In this document: in pieces, positions 28,508 to 36,634 of the stretch
Layout of the letters: each line of letters opens with the position of its first letter
How positions within the stretch are numbered: the stretch's first letter is position 1
Assembly: GCF_030347995.1 (NCBI RefSeq)
Contig: NZ_JAQIBC010000001.1
Span: forward strand, 62,001-126,000
Length of the DNA: 64,000 nt
Reading direction: 5' to 3'
From: Sulfurovum xiamenensis
GTDB lineage: Bacteria > Campylobacterota > Campylobacteria > Campylobacterales > Sulfurovaceae
Program-made: the position numbers and the translations under genes
Notes under the pieces: model-generated
What the model was told of the DNA's origin: nothing
The model's database searches: none
Seen by the model: the letters and a program-made list of their open reading frames with translations, nothing else

Positions 28508-31099
28508 CTATTCATTGATAATATGCTCCGGTGACTCCAATGCTCTTTTGAGTATTTTGAGAGGCAGTGAGAGGATATCTCCTCCTGCGGATGTCTTGAC
28601 CTGAGGATCATCCAGTGTTCCTGTAATTTGGAGTCCAAAGGTCATACTTTTGTCTTCTCCCATCAAGATATACCCTACCAGAGGTAAACTCCCTACCAGT
28701 TTACCCAGCTCTCTTGCCGATTGGATAGCAAGATTGAGATCGATGGTTTTTTTCTCAAGATCAATTTCTCCTGTACCTGCGATAGTTGCCGATGTGCCTT
28801 TGATATAGATAGAATCAAATATGATCTTCTCTTGTTTGATCATTCTATATTCGGCTACACCCTTCTCTATTGTAAAACCTTTGTCGGAATAACCGGGGTT
28901 CTGCAAAGAAGCTAAAGCCGGTATGGTATTGATAAAGGCCAGAGTGTTATTGTAGGCCTTAAAATCCTTCATCACACCACCCTCAACAATGATCTCACCT
29001 TTCATGGTCTCTTCAGGATCACCTGAGAATTTTAATGTATAGCGTCCATGCTGCAAACCCTTAAAATCTATGAGAGGGTGGAGGGCTTTATCCTGTATAC
29101 GCAGTGCCTGTATAGAGAAGATATTGTTCTTTTTAGAAAACTTTATAATGTCTCCTGATGAACTTCCTATGGCTTTTATGTCTCCATTGGGTTTTACTTC
29201 CACATCATAACTGTCCGTCACCAAGCTATGATCACCATATCTTAATTGGCTGTTTTCACCCAAAATGATTAAACTTTTCTCTTCTGTAGTTTTTTCCTTC
29301 TTCTTCGTCTTTTCGCTTTTTTCTTTTTTTGCTTCTACTGTCAAGAATTTTTTAAGATCAAAATTGAGATTACTGAGTTTAATGCGTGCATTGGCTTTAT
29401 TGTAATAAAAACGTTTATCAAACGCGTAGAAATCCAACTCTTTCTCTTTCAAGACCCCTTCAAAAGGCACTCTTGTTTTACATTCATCATTTTTTTCATA
29501 GAGAAAACATGATTCTCTTTTCAAGATGCCTTTAAATGTATAGGTGTTGAAATCGTTTGTTTTAATTGTCACTTTTCCACCATTATCAATCGGACCCGGA
29601 TCTGGTAGATAGGGTTTGACCTTATTCAAGTCATTGAGTTGAATGGAGGTTTCATTGGTATCATTTGTAAATTTCATAGAGAGTTTAGGTATCTTGATTT
29701 GGATGTTGTTCTCATAGTTGAGTGTAAAAGGAACTGTTTCATTGTTCAATATAAAGAAGGTCTCTTTTTCATCTCCAAGTGTGATACGCTTGGCATCAAA
29801 GAGGAAATCTGCTTTTTTCTTTTTCACATCCAACTTACCATCGAGCTTACCTTCATAGAAGGTATCTTTTAAATAAATATTTTTTAAAGTGATCAAGCCT
29901 TTGTTATACTGTACATTCCCTTTGGTAATAGGAAATTTGGTTTTACCCAACAACACGTCACTTTTGCTAAAATCCACATTCACAAAAAAATCCTGATAAC
30001 TGTTCTTCAAAGCTAGATCTGCCATAAACAACACTTTGACCTTCCCGCTTTGCTGGTCTAGGGGCAAGACAATATCATACGCCTTGAGTAAGTTCTGCAT
30101 GGTATCCTCAAAACGGTGATCAGATTTTATTTTCAGTTTTAAATGCGTATCGGCATTGAGTAGATTAAGTATGCTGACCTTGCTGCCATCTAAACTTATA
30201 CCTTCATAGGTCGGATCCTTCAGATCAAAATAGAGTCCTCCATTGCGATAGGTCAATATAAAACTCGGTGCCAAGACCGGTGGCAGTTCTTCTTTAAAAT
30301 GTATCTGCGTATCGGTAAAGAGAACTTCCCCGTTCAGTGCATCAAAATCCATTTTAAAGGTACCATTTTTCAAAGTTCCTTTGCCCGTTAAAGAGCGCAG
30401 TTTATACTGGTCAGCTTTGACTTTATCTACGACCCAACTTTGCACATTTTCCTCAAGATCAAACATATCAATGATACTTTCCAGGTCACTGAAACTGTCA
30501 CTCTCCAGTCCAAAATCGATACTGTTGCCATCTTTGCTCGCGTGAAATCTTCCCAATGCATCATGGAGTCTAAAAAAACCTTCTGTTGACAAGATCTTTT
30601 CATGCAGGTCATAGGTCAGTTTTCCACTCATCGTTACATTATGTTTTTTCAAAAAAAGCAGAGGAATCGTTGCCTTTAACATTTTCCCTTCACGTCTTGC
30701 TGTTCCTATGATCTCATAGTCTTTACTTGAGAGCCCTAAGAAATCGTCTTTAAACCTGATACTCATGGTATTATTATTGAATGTAATATTTTTCACTACG
30801 ATAGATTCAAAAAAGGTCAACAGATATTTGATACGCTCAAAGGTATCATGTACACTGGTAAAAGAGGGTTTGGCTTTACTTTGGGGGAGAATGACATGAT
30901 CTGCTTTTACTATAAGCTTTTTATTGAGTTTAATGTATAATCCCTCTACATTGTAATCAGCGACTTTAACGGTATCCAATTTGATACCTACCATTAGCCA
31001 CATAAAAAAAGCGATAAAAAGGACAACCAGGAAGATGAGTGTATTACGTAAAAGCACATGGATAGCATGCGCAGAAAACATTATACTGGTTTTGATCAT
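28508..31099 (-). CDS. AsmA-like/YhdP-type large envelope protein
   Basis: An 863-residue protein with one N-terminal helix (about residues 17-39, LRNTLIFLVVLFIAFFMWLMVGI) and a very long periplasmic part made of repeated beta strands, ending with an AsmA-like C-terminal module (SGDPEETMKGEIIVEGGVM, then NTIPALASL and VGSLPLVGYILMGEDKSMTFGLQITGTLDDP). Such proteins form bridge-like lipid conduits between membranes. The ATG at 31099 has AAGG eight bases upstream, a convincing start. Its 5' end overlaps that of the divergent mltG gene, which is unusual. Confidence 0.82.
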   Translation of the reverse strand: MIKTSIMFSAHAIHVLLRNTLIFLVVLFIAFFMWLMVGIKLDTVKVADYNVEGLYIKLNKKLIVKADHVILPQSKAKPSFTSVHDTFERIKYLLTFFESIVVKNITFNNNTMSIRFKDDFLGLSSKDYEIIGTARREGKMLKATIPLLFLKKHNVTMSGKLTYDLHEKILSTEGFFRLHDALGRFHASKDGNSIDFGLESDSFSDLESIIDMFDLEENVQSWVVDKVKADQYKLRSLTGKGTLKNGTFKMDFDALNGEVLFTDTQIHFKEELPPVLAPSFILTYRNGGLYFDLKDPTYEGISLDGSKVSILNLLNADTHLKLKIKSDHRFEDTMQNLLKAYDIVLPLDQQSGKVKVLFMADLALKNSYQDFFVNVDFSKSDVLLGKTKFPITKGNVQYNKGLITLKNIYLKDTFYEGKLDGKLDVKKKKADFLFDAKRITLGDEKETFFILNNETVPFTLNYENNIQIKIPKLSMKFTNDTNETSIQLNDLNKVKPYLPDPGPIDNGGKVTIKTNDFNTYTFKGILKRESCFLYEKNDECKTRVPFEGVLKEKELDFYAFDKRFYYNKANARIKLSNLNFDLKKFLTVEAKKEKSEKTKKKEKTTEEKSLIILGENSQLRYGDHSLVTDSYDVEVKPNGDIKAIGSSSGDIIKFSKKNNIFSIQALRIQDKALHPLIDFKGLQHGRYTLKFSGDPEETMKGEIIVEGGVMKDFKAYNNTLAFINTIPALASLQNPGYSDKGFTIEKGVAEYRMIKQEKIIFDSIYIKGTSATIAGTGEIDLEKKTIDLNLAIQSARELGKLVGSLPLVGYILMGEDKSMTFGLQITGTLDDPQVKTSAGGDILSLPLKILKRALESPEHIINE

Positions 31100-31979
31100 C
31101 TCTTTCGCCTTTTATACAACACTGCCCATTCAAACAACGCGGACACTTTTAGTACCGCAGGGATCTATTACGCACATTATATCACAGCTGACACAAAAAG
31201 GGTATGCCTTAAGCCCTATTGATAAATATATTTTGGTCTTTCTGGGGAAACCTCAAAGTGGATGGGTGGATATAGGTGCGACCGATTTGAACCGTATCGA
31301 TTTTTTATACAGACTGACCACAGCAAAAGCGAAGATGGAAGAGATCACACTGATCCCTGGTGAAACCACAGAACTCTTCTTCACTTCTGTAGCTGCTGAT
31401 CTAAAACTTGATAAAACAAAATTGGATGCCTATTATAAAGAGTTTTCGCACTATCCTGAAGCGGGTATCTATGCAGATACCTATTATGTGCCCTATGGTA
31501 TCAGTGAAAAACATTTTATTCATTTTCTTCTTTCTGCCTCTGAGAAAAAATATCAAGAGATCTCTAAAAAGATCTATGGAACCTATAATGAAAAACAGTG
31601 GTTAAATATACTCATTATTGCTTCTATCATCCAAAAAGAAGCGGCCAATACCAAAGAGATGCCTATCGTTTCATCAGTTATCTATAACCGTCTTAAGAAA
31701 GGTATGCGTCTTCAAATGGACGGGACACTGAATTACGGTAAATATTCGCATGTTAAAGTCACCCCGGAGCGCATTAAAAATGATACAAGCAGATTTAACA
31801 CCTACAAATATAAAGGGCTGCCTCATATGCCTATAGGTGCTGTCTCTTTTAATGCGATCATAGCAGCGATCAAACCTGCCAAGACAAATTACCTTTACTT
31901 TATGAAAAATGCCCAAGGGGTACATGACTTTACCGACAGCTATAAAACGCATCGTAAAAATATTCAAAAAGCACGTTAA
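31035..31979 (+). CDS. mltG: Endolytic murein transglycosylase MltG
   Basis: Cuts nascent peptidoglycan strands and sets glycan length. After the N-terminal helix (ENIILVLIISFAFYTTLP) comes a LysM-like subdomain with LTQKGY and TLIPGETTELFF. The catalytic Glu lies in ASIIQKEAAN, followed by VIYNRLKKGMRLQMDGTLNYG and the C-terminal P-IGAVSFNAIIAAIKP. The start is uncertain. ATG at 31035 is given; a TTG at 31092 is possible. Either overlaps the divergent AsmA-like start by up to 65 bp or leaves only a few bases. Confidence 0.88.
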   Translation: MSVLRKSTWIACAENIILVLIISFAFYTTLPIQTTRTLLVPQGSITHIISQLTQKGYALSPIDKYILVFLGKPQSGWVDIGATDLNRIDFLYRLTTAKAKMEEITLIPGETTELFFTSVAADLKLDKTKLDAYYKEFSHYPEAGIYADTYYVPYGISEKHFIHFLLSASEKKYQEISKKIYGTYNEKQWLNILIIASIIQKEAANTKEMPIVSSVIYNRLKKGMRLQMDGTLNYGKYSHVKVTPERIKNDTSRFNTYKYKGLPHMPIGAVSFNAIIAAIKPAKTNYLYFMKNAQGVHDFTDSYKTHRKNIQKAR

Positions 31980-31980
31980 T

Positions 31981-33624
31981 CTAGAACCACAAAAACTGAA
32001 CGATATTCAACACGACCATTCCTATAAAACCTATACGACATACCAGAAGTGGATCTCTTTCCATAATAGATGTACTTTTATCAAAGTAGGGTTTTACCTT
32101 CAAGGGATTACTGATCTCATAGAACATTTCTGAATAGTTTTTGTAACGTTGATCCGTATCAGTATCCAGTGCTCTTAAAATTACACTTTCAAACCATGCA
32201 GGTATTTTAGGGTTTAATTTAGAGGGTGCTTTGATACTTTTTTCAAAAGAGGGATTTTGAAAAGGCTCTATCTCTCCGAACGGAAACTTTTGTGTCAGTA
32301 CTTCATAGAGTGTCACACCTATGGCATAGATCTCTGTCTGTTCATTGATCGGCGCTTGTTTAAAACGTTCCGGTGCCAAATACGAAGGTGTACCTGCCCG
32401 TGTCACATTGGAATAGGCTTCAGTGATACTTCCAAAATCTACCATTTTAAATACCAACTTCCCTTTACGCTCCGTCACGATAATATTTTCAGGCTTGATA
32501 TCACCATGGACCAGATCGTATTTCATAAGGAAATTTGACATCTTGAGCAAAAAACAGGCCAATGCAACACTCAAATCTACAGAGAGCGGTTTTTTTGCAC
32601 TGTACGCTTTGAGTGTCTGACCTTCTATAAAACTCATAATATAGTAACGGTGTGTACGATTTTTGGGGATCACTGCTTTTGGGAAAAAGCCTGCTTTGAG
32701 TCTCTTTGCCATCCATGCTTCTTTGACAAACAGGTCAAGTATCATCTCATCATCCATCGCTTCATACGGTATGAACTTCATCACGTAATTGAATCCCCGT
32801 TTTTCACAAAGCCAGGTACGTTTATTTTGGATCAATGGTTTAATCAGCCTGTAGCCATCGATCACTTCACCTGCTTTATAATGCTCACGTACAATAAGAT
32901 CACTTTGCTTCAACCTGAACCGGGGATCCACCTCTTTGATCTCCAGGACGATGGCCGTGGTATCATCAGGAAGATCATCATGATGGAGTTTACTTGCTTT
33001 TTTTACTAAAAAAGAGGCGCCCATTTTTAGATCTGATTTCAGTTCATCTTCCGAAAGCTCGTGATAGAGTCCATCACTACAAAGGAGTATCAGGTCTCCT
33101 GCTGAAAGGTTGTTCTCAAAATAGTAAGGTGAAACACTCTCCTCCAGTCCCATCGCTGCCGTCAGTACATTTTCCATACCCTCTTCATCCATGATATGAT
33201 CTTCAGAGAGTTGGGTAAGTTGCACATTACCTTCAATATTTCTATGTAAATAGATACGGCTGTCCCCTACATTTGCACCGTACAGTCTGTCACCCTCTAT
33301 GACAACCAATGCAAGCGTAGTGACAAGTTCTTCACAATCATATTCTGCCATCGAATCAAGATAGAGCACTCTGTTGATATTTTCTATAAAGTGTTTAATG
33401 GACTTTTCCATCGTCCAGCTTTTCGGTCTGTTCTTAAGCGCATTGATCAAAAAATTGGTCGTGTGTTTAGCTGCCTGAGCCCCTTGCAGCGCAGACCCCA
33501 CACCATCACAGACAACAGCGACAGTAATGTCATCCATCACTTTCACTTCAAAAAAATCATCCCCTCTGAGCTGTGTACCCTTAGCAAGTGTGAGTCCTGA
33601 TGTTTCTATGCTTTGTTTTGACAT
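31981..33624 (-). CDS. PP2C phosphatase / Ser-Thr protein kinase fusion, membrane-anchored
   Basis: A 547-residue fusion. Residues 1-240 form a PP2C-type phosphatase (GLTLAKGTQLRGDDFF, VVCDGVGSALQG, ANVGDSRIYL, LLCSDGLYHEL, DDTTAIVLE). Residues 260-520 form a protein kinase: Lys in YVMKFIP, the catalytic loop VHGDIKPENI (HGD in place of HRD), VDFGS and GTPSYLAPE. The usual glycine-rich loop is poorly conserved. A C-terminal helix (CRIGFIGMVVLNIVQFLWF) anchors it. It lies downstream of narK on the same strand, suggesting control of nitrate uptake or assimilation. That is inference. Confidence 0.88.
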   Translation of the reverse strand: MSKQSIETSGLTLAKGTQLRGDDFFEVKVMDDITVAVVCDGVGSALQGAQAAKHTTNFLINALKNRPKSWTMEKSIKHFIENINRVLYLDSMAEYDCEELVTTLALVVIEGDRLYGANVGDSRIYLHRNIEGNVQLTQLSEDHIMDEEGMENVLTAAMGLEESVSPYYFENNLSAGDLILLCSDGLYHELSEDELKSDLKMGASFLVKKASKLHHDDLPDDTTAIVLEIKEVDPRFRLKQSDLIVREHYKAGEVIDGYRLIKPLIQNKRTWLCEKRGFNYVMKFIPYEAMDDEMILDLFVKEAWMAKRLKAGFFPKAVIPKNRTHRYYIMSFIEGQTLKAYSAKKPLSVDLSVALACFLLKMSNFLMKYDLVHGDIKPENIIVTERKGKLVFKMVDFGSITEAYSNVTRAGTPSYLAPERFKQAPINEQTEIYAIGVTLYEVLTQKFPFGEIEPFQNPSFEKSIKAPSKLNPKIPAWFESVILRALDTDTDQRYKNYSEMFYEISNPLKVKPYFDKSTSIMERDPLLVCRIGFIGMVVLNIVQFLWF

Positions 33625-33716
33625 AGGTTGCCTTTATGATTAGTCTAAATTATAGGATACAAATTATCACATAATTTAAAATAATAACGAAAAGATTATC
33701 TCACTTGATGTGATAA

Positions 33717-33741
33717 AAGCATGAACGTAATGTTCATGCTT
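33717..33741 (-). terminator. 10-bp hairpin after narK
   Basis: AAGCATGAAC and GTTCATGCTT enclose a 5-nt loop. Read on the minus strand, downstream of narK, the stem is followed by a short T-rich run (TTTTAT), so it may act as a weak intrinsic terminator between narK and the phosphatase-kinase gene. Confidence 0.5.
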
Positions 33742-33816
33742 GAGTTTAGAGTGTTTGCTAAAAATTTGAGGTTAGCTGTAGCTAATCGATAATTTTTAGT
33801 GAATGCTCTAGACTCA
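33741..33816 (+). ncRNA. Candidate structured RNA: 26-bp stem with inner hairpin
   Basis: The arms 33741-33766 and 33791-33816 pair over 26 positions. All five differences between the arms would be G-U pairs if the plus strand is transcribed; on the minus strand they would be A-C mismatches. Within the loop, GGTTAGC (33770-33776) pairs with GCTAATC around a TGTA loop. It lies antisense in the 236-bp gap between narK and the phosphatase-kinase gene. No promoter is obvious. It may equally be a DNA-level palindromic repeat. Confidence 0.4.
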
Positions 33817-33860
33817 ATGATGTATATTAATTTTGTGATTTCTATGACATCAATTGAGAT

Positions 33861-35141
33861 TTAGATCATACCACCTGCTTTCAACCCCCAAGTGGTTCTC
33901 CATCTGGTCTTCACAAGTGAGATACCTGCGATCGCTACTAAAACAACGGCTGCAAATATCATAAACCCTGTGGTATACCCATCAAAAGCACCTTTTGACC
34001 AACCCAGTGTCTTGATCAATGCGGTACCACCAAGACCACCGGCTGCACCGATGATTCCTGTCATAATACCAATGTCTTTACCAAATCTTTGCGGAACCAG
34101 TTGGAATACTGCTCCATTGGCCATACCCAAGTTTGCCATTATAAGGAAAAGCACCACTATGGCTAATCCAAACGGTAATGCTATTGTAGCATTCACTACA
34201 GCCAGTGTTGCAACAGTACCGAAGAAAATATAAAGAGATTTTACACCACCCATTTTATCTGCAATGGCACCCCCTACAGGTCGAAGTACTGCACCGGCAA
34301 AGATACACAGTGCACCAAAATAACCTGCAACGACTTTCACATTATCTTCATCCAATATATCCAGTCCAAACGCACTCATCTCTACTTGATATGTGTTCAT
34401 CAAATAAACTTTCATATAGCCTGCAAAACCTACAAACCCACCAAAACTCACTGCATAGAAAAGGTTAAACCACCACGTATCTTTATCTTTAAGAAGTTTC
34501 CCGTAATCAGAGAGTTTTTTAGGTCTGGCTTTATAGACGGATTCTGGTGCATCTTTAGCAAGAAATGCATATGCTATCCACACTACGATAGCCATAATGG
34601 CACCCACTAGAAATACGGATTCCCAACCCCATTTTTCTGCGATCTTAGGCGCAAATAAAAAGTCAATAACTACACCGATATTACCTGCTCCTGCAAGACC
34701 AAGTACAACACCTTGTAACTTAGGCGGATACCATTGACCTGCCTGAGGAAGTGCCACAGCAAAAGATGCTCCGGCAAAACCAAGTCCAAGCGCTACAATA
34801 AGCAGGACATTGTATGTAATCGTCTCACCCATAAAATATGCCATAAGCAGTGCTGCGATCACTACAGACTGTGCCATAAGCGCTGTCAGTTTTGCTCCGA
34901 GTTTATCCACACCAAAACCAAGTAATATTCTTAACAAGGCACCAGATAAAATAGGAAGTGAAAGCAACGTAGCTTTTTCACCTGCTGTGATCATATACCC
35001 TGTAGCAGCCAGTGCCTCACTTATTTCTGTAGAGAGTGGACCTAACATGGTCCAAACCATAAAACTCATATCAAAATATAAAAAAGCCATGAACAACGTA
35101 GGTATATGTCCCTGCCCTTTCAACGCTTTAAATCCTGCCAT
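33861..35141 (-). CDS. narK: NarK/NasA-type nitrate/nitrite transporter (MFS)
   Basis: A 426-residue major facilitator with about twelve helices. The nitrate-transporter signatures are visible: GLGFAGASFAVALPQAGQWYP near residue 125 and MANLGMANGAVFQLVPQRF near residue 335. Because siroheme synthase, nitrite reductase and nitrate reductase genes are divergent from it, I expect it to import nitrate for assimilation. I chose the ATG at 35141, with GGAGAA upstream. The 13 extra residues of the longer frame are not family-like. A palindrome-like operator and a TATACT -10 lie upstream. Confidence 0.9.
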   Translation of the reverse strand: MAGFKALKGQGHIPTLFMAFLYFDMSFMVWTMLGPLSTEISEALAATGYMITAGEKATLLSLPILSGALLRILLGFGVDKLGAKLTALMAQSVVIAALLMAYFMGETITYNVLLIVALGLGFAGASFAVALPQAGQWYPPKLQGVVLGLAGAGNIGVVIDFLFAPKIAEKWGWESVFLVGAIMAIVVWIAYAFLAKDAPESVYKARPKKLSDYGKLLKDKDTWWFNLFYAVSFGGFVGFAGYMKVYLMNTYQVEMSAFGLDILDEDNVKVVAGYFGALCIFAGAVLRPVGGAIADKMGGVKSLYIFFGTVATLAVVNATIALPFGLAIVVLFLIMANLGMANGAVFQLVPQRFGKDIGIMTGIIGAAGGLGGTALIKTLGWSKGAFDGYTTGFMIFAAVVLVAIAGISLVKTRWRTTWGLKAGGMI

Positions 35142-35171
35142 TTTTTCTCCTCTAAGATGAATGTTGCGTGA

Positions 35172-35177
35172 AGTATA
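35172..35177 (-). promoter_or_regulatory. Candidate -10 box of narK
   Basis: The minus strand reads TATACT, 31 bp upstream of the narK start. Its centre is 42.5 bp from the centre of the operator-like site at 35209-35225, the same spacing as at the cysG and first amt promoters. Confidence 0.5.
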
Positions 35178-35208
35178 CAATGATAAGAGAGGTATATTTT
35201 CTTATTAA

Positions 35209-35225
35209 TGGTTATTTTTTAATCA
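35209..35225 (-). promoter_or_regulatory. Operator-like site before narK
   Basis: The minus strand reads TGATTAAAAAATAACCA. It agrees at 14 of 17 positions with each of the perfect palindromes before the two amt genes, and shares its first 13 bases with the site before cysG. The left half-site TGATTAA is intact and the right half is degenerate. It faces narK. Confidence 0.5.
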
Positions 35226-35285
35226 TTTAATTTCTACATAAATATGGACTATAACAGATATTAAAATTATATATTAAAGACATAT

Positions 35286-35302
35286 TGATTAAAAAATATA
35301 CA
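35286..35302 (+). promoter_or_regulatory. Operator-like site before cysG-nirA-nitrate reductase
   Basis: The plus strand reads TGATTAAAAAATATACA. The first 13 bases are identical to the narK site on the other strand, so the divergent gap holds two outward-facing copies. Its centre is 43.5 bp from the TATAAT at 35335, placing it near -53. Confidence 0.5.
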
Positions 35303-35334
35303 ATTTTATGCATAGGTGCCCATCCTTTAGCAGA

Positions 35335-35340
35335 TATAAT
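35335..35340 (+). promoter_or_regulatory. -10 box of the nitrite/nitrate reductase operon
   Basis: A perfect TATAAT, about 20-32 bp before the candidate start codons of the siroheme synthase gene. It implies a short leader and argues against a start further upstream. Confidence 0.55.
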
Positions 35341-35371
35341 GACTTCAATCAAAAATAGGATGAACATAGAG

Positions 35372-36634
35372 ATGAAAAAGAGAGAAACTTTACCCATACT
35401 ACTGAAAGAACAGCATATTCTTTTGATCGGTGGTGGGAATGTTGCATTACAAAAAGCTGAAGTATTGTCAGAGAACAATATCTCTTTTTCTGTGATCTCT
35501 AAAGAGATTCATCCTAAGATCAAAACATTATGTTCTGACATACAAATCAAAAATTTCAAAACGAAAGACATTCAAAAGCATCTTATTGTGATAGATGCAA
35601 CAGGGAATGAGAAAGTCACACAAAAACTTTTAAAGTATAAACAGAAACACCCTCTTTTACTCAATGTGGTAGATAAACCTAAAGTATGTGATTTCTACTT
35701 TATGGCACTAACAAAAAATGCACCTCTTCAGATAGCAGTGTCAAGCTCCGGGGCAAGTCCTACAGTGGCCAAATACTTCAGAGATAAGTGTCAGACACTC
35801 ATGCCCGATAATATGGAAACATTCTTAGAAGCATTACAGGCACAAAGAGACAAAGGTATTATAGAGATCGAAAAAACGCTTGAAGAAATCGAAAAAATGA
35901 GAGCGAAAGCATATCTGGTAGGCTGCGGTCTTGGAGACCCTGAACTGCTTACACTCAAAGCCTATAACATTATCAAAGAGGTTGATGTCGTGCTCTATGA
36001 CCACCTCATCAGCGATGAGATCATGGCTATCGTACCAGAGCGTACTAAGAGAGTCTTTGTAGGTAAAGAAAAAGGATTTCATACCAAACCCCAAGAAGAG
36101 ATCAATAAACTCATACACAAATATATTAAAAAAGGTTATTCCGTCGCACGATTAAAAAGCGGTGACCCGTTCATCTTTGGTCGTGGGGCTGAAGAGTTGT
36201 TCTACCTTTCAAAAAAAGGTATAAACACTGAAGTGATCCCAGGTATCTCTTCTGCAGTCTCAGGACCGTTGATGGCAAATATTCCTATTACGGCAAGGGA
36301 TTACAGCAATGCCTTTACTGTGGTCTCAGCCCACTTAAAAGGAAATGCCATCAATCTTGACTGGGTACCGATGCTGGAAAACAGAGATCATACAGTCATT
36401 GTACTGATGGGACTTACACGGATCAAAGAGATCGTGCAGCAGGCTAAAATATTGGACATAGAGATGGACACACCTTGTGCCATTGTCTCCAATGCAAGCC
36501 GAAAAAACCAGACTGTACTCACCACCACACTTGAGAATCTTGAGGAGGTTTCTCTTGGGGCGTCAAGACCTTCTATTCTGGTCTTTGGAGATGTCATACA
36601 CTATACCAACAGATTGAAAGAGAGTCAAAAATGA
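35372..36634 (+). CDS. cysG: Siroheme synthase (dehydrogenase/ferrochelatase plus uroporphyrinogen-III methyltransferase)
   Basis: Makes siroheme, the cofactor of the NirA protein encoded next. Residues 1-190 are the precorrin-2 dehydrogenase/ferrochelatase half (ILLIGGGNVALQKAEVL; NVVDKPKVCDFYF; SSSGASPTVAKYFR). The rest is the SAM-dependent methyltransferase (AYLVGCGLGDPELLTLKA; LKSGDPFIFGRGAEE; VIPGISSAVSGP). The start is uncertain: ATG at 35372 is best spaced from TAGGA, ATG at 35360 is the alternative, and the -10 box rules out longer forms. The stop overlaps nirA by 4 nt. Confidence 0.92.
   Translation: MKKRETLPILLKEQHILLIGGGNVALQKAEVLSENNISFSVISKEIHPKIKTLCSDIQIKNFKTKDIQKHLIVIDATGNEKVTQKLLKYKQKHPLLLNVVDKPKVCDFYFMALTKNAPLQIAVSSSGASPTVAKYFRDKCQTLMPDNMETFLEALQAQRDKGIIEIEKTLEEIEKMRAKAYLVGCGLGDPELLTLKAYNIIKEVDVVLYDHLISDEIMAIVPERTKRVFVGKEKGFHTKPQEEINKLIHKYIKKGYSVARLKSGDPFIFGRGAEELFYLSKKGINTEVIPGISSAVSGPLMANIPITARDYSNAFTVVSAHLKGNAINLDWVPMLENRDHTVIVLMGLTRIKEIVQQAKILDIEMDTPCAIVSNASRKNQTVLTTTLENLEEVSLGASRPSILVFGDVIHYTNRLKESQK

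Noticed and set aside
31981..33624. Separate phosphatase and kinase genes
   Set aside because: The frame is continuous with no internal stop or ribosome site at the domain border, so it is one fused gene.
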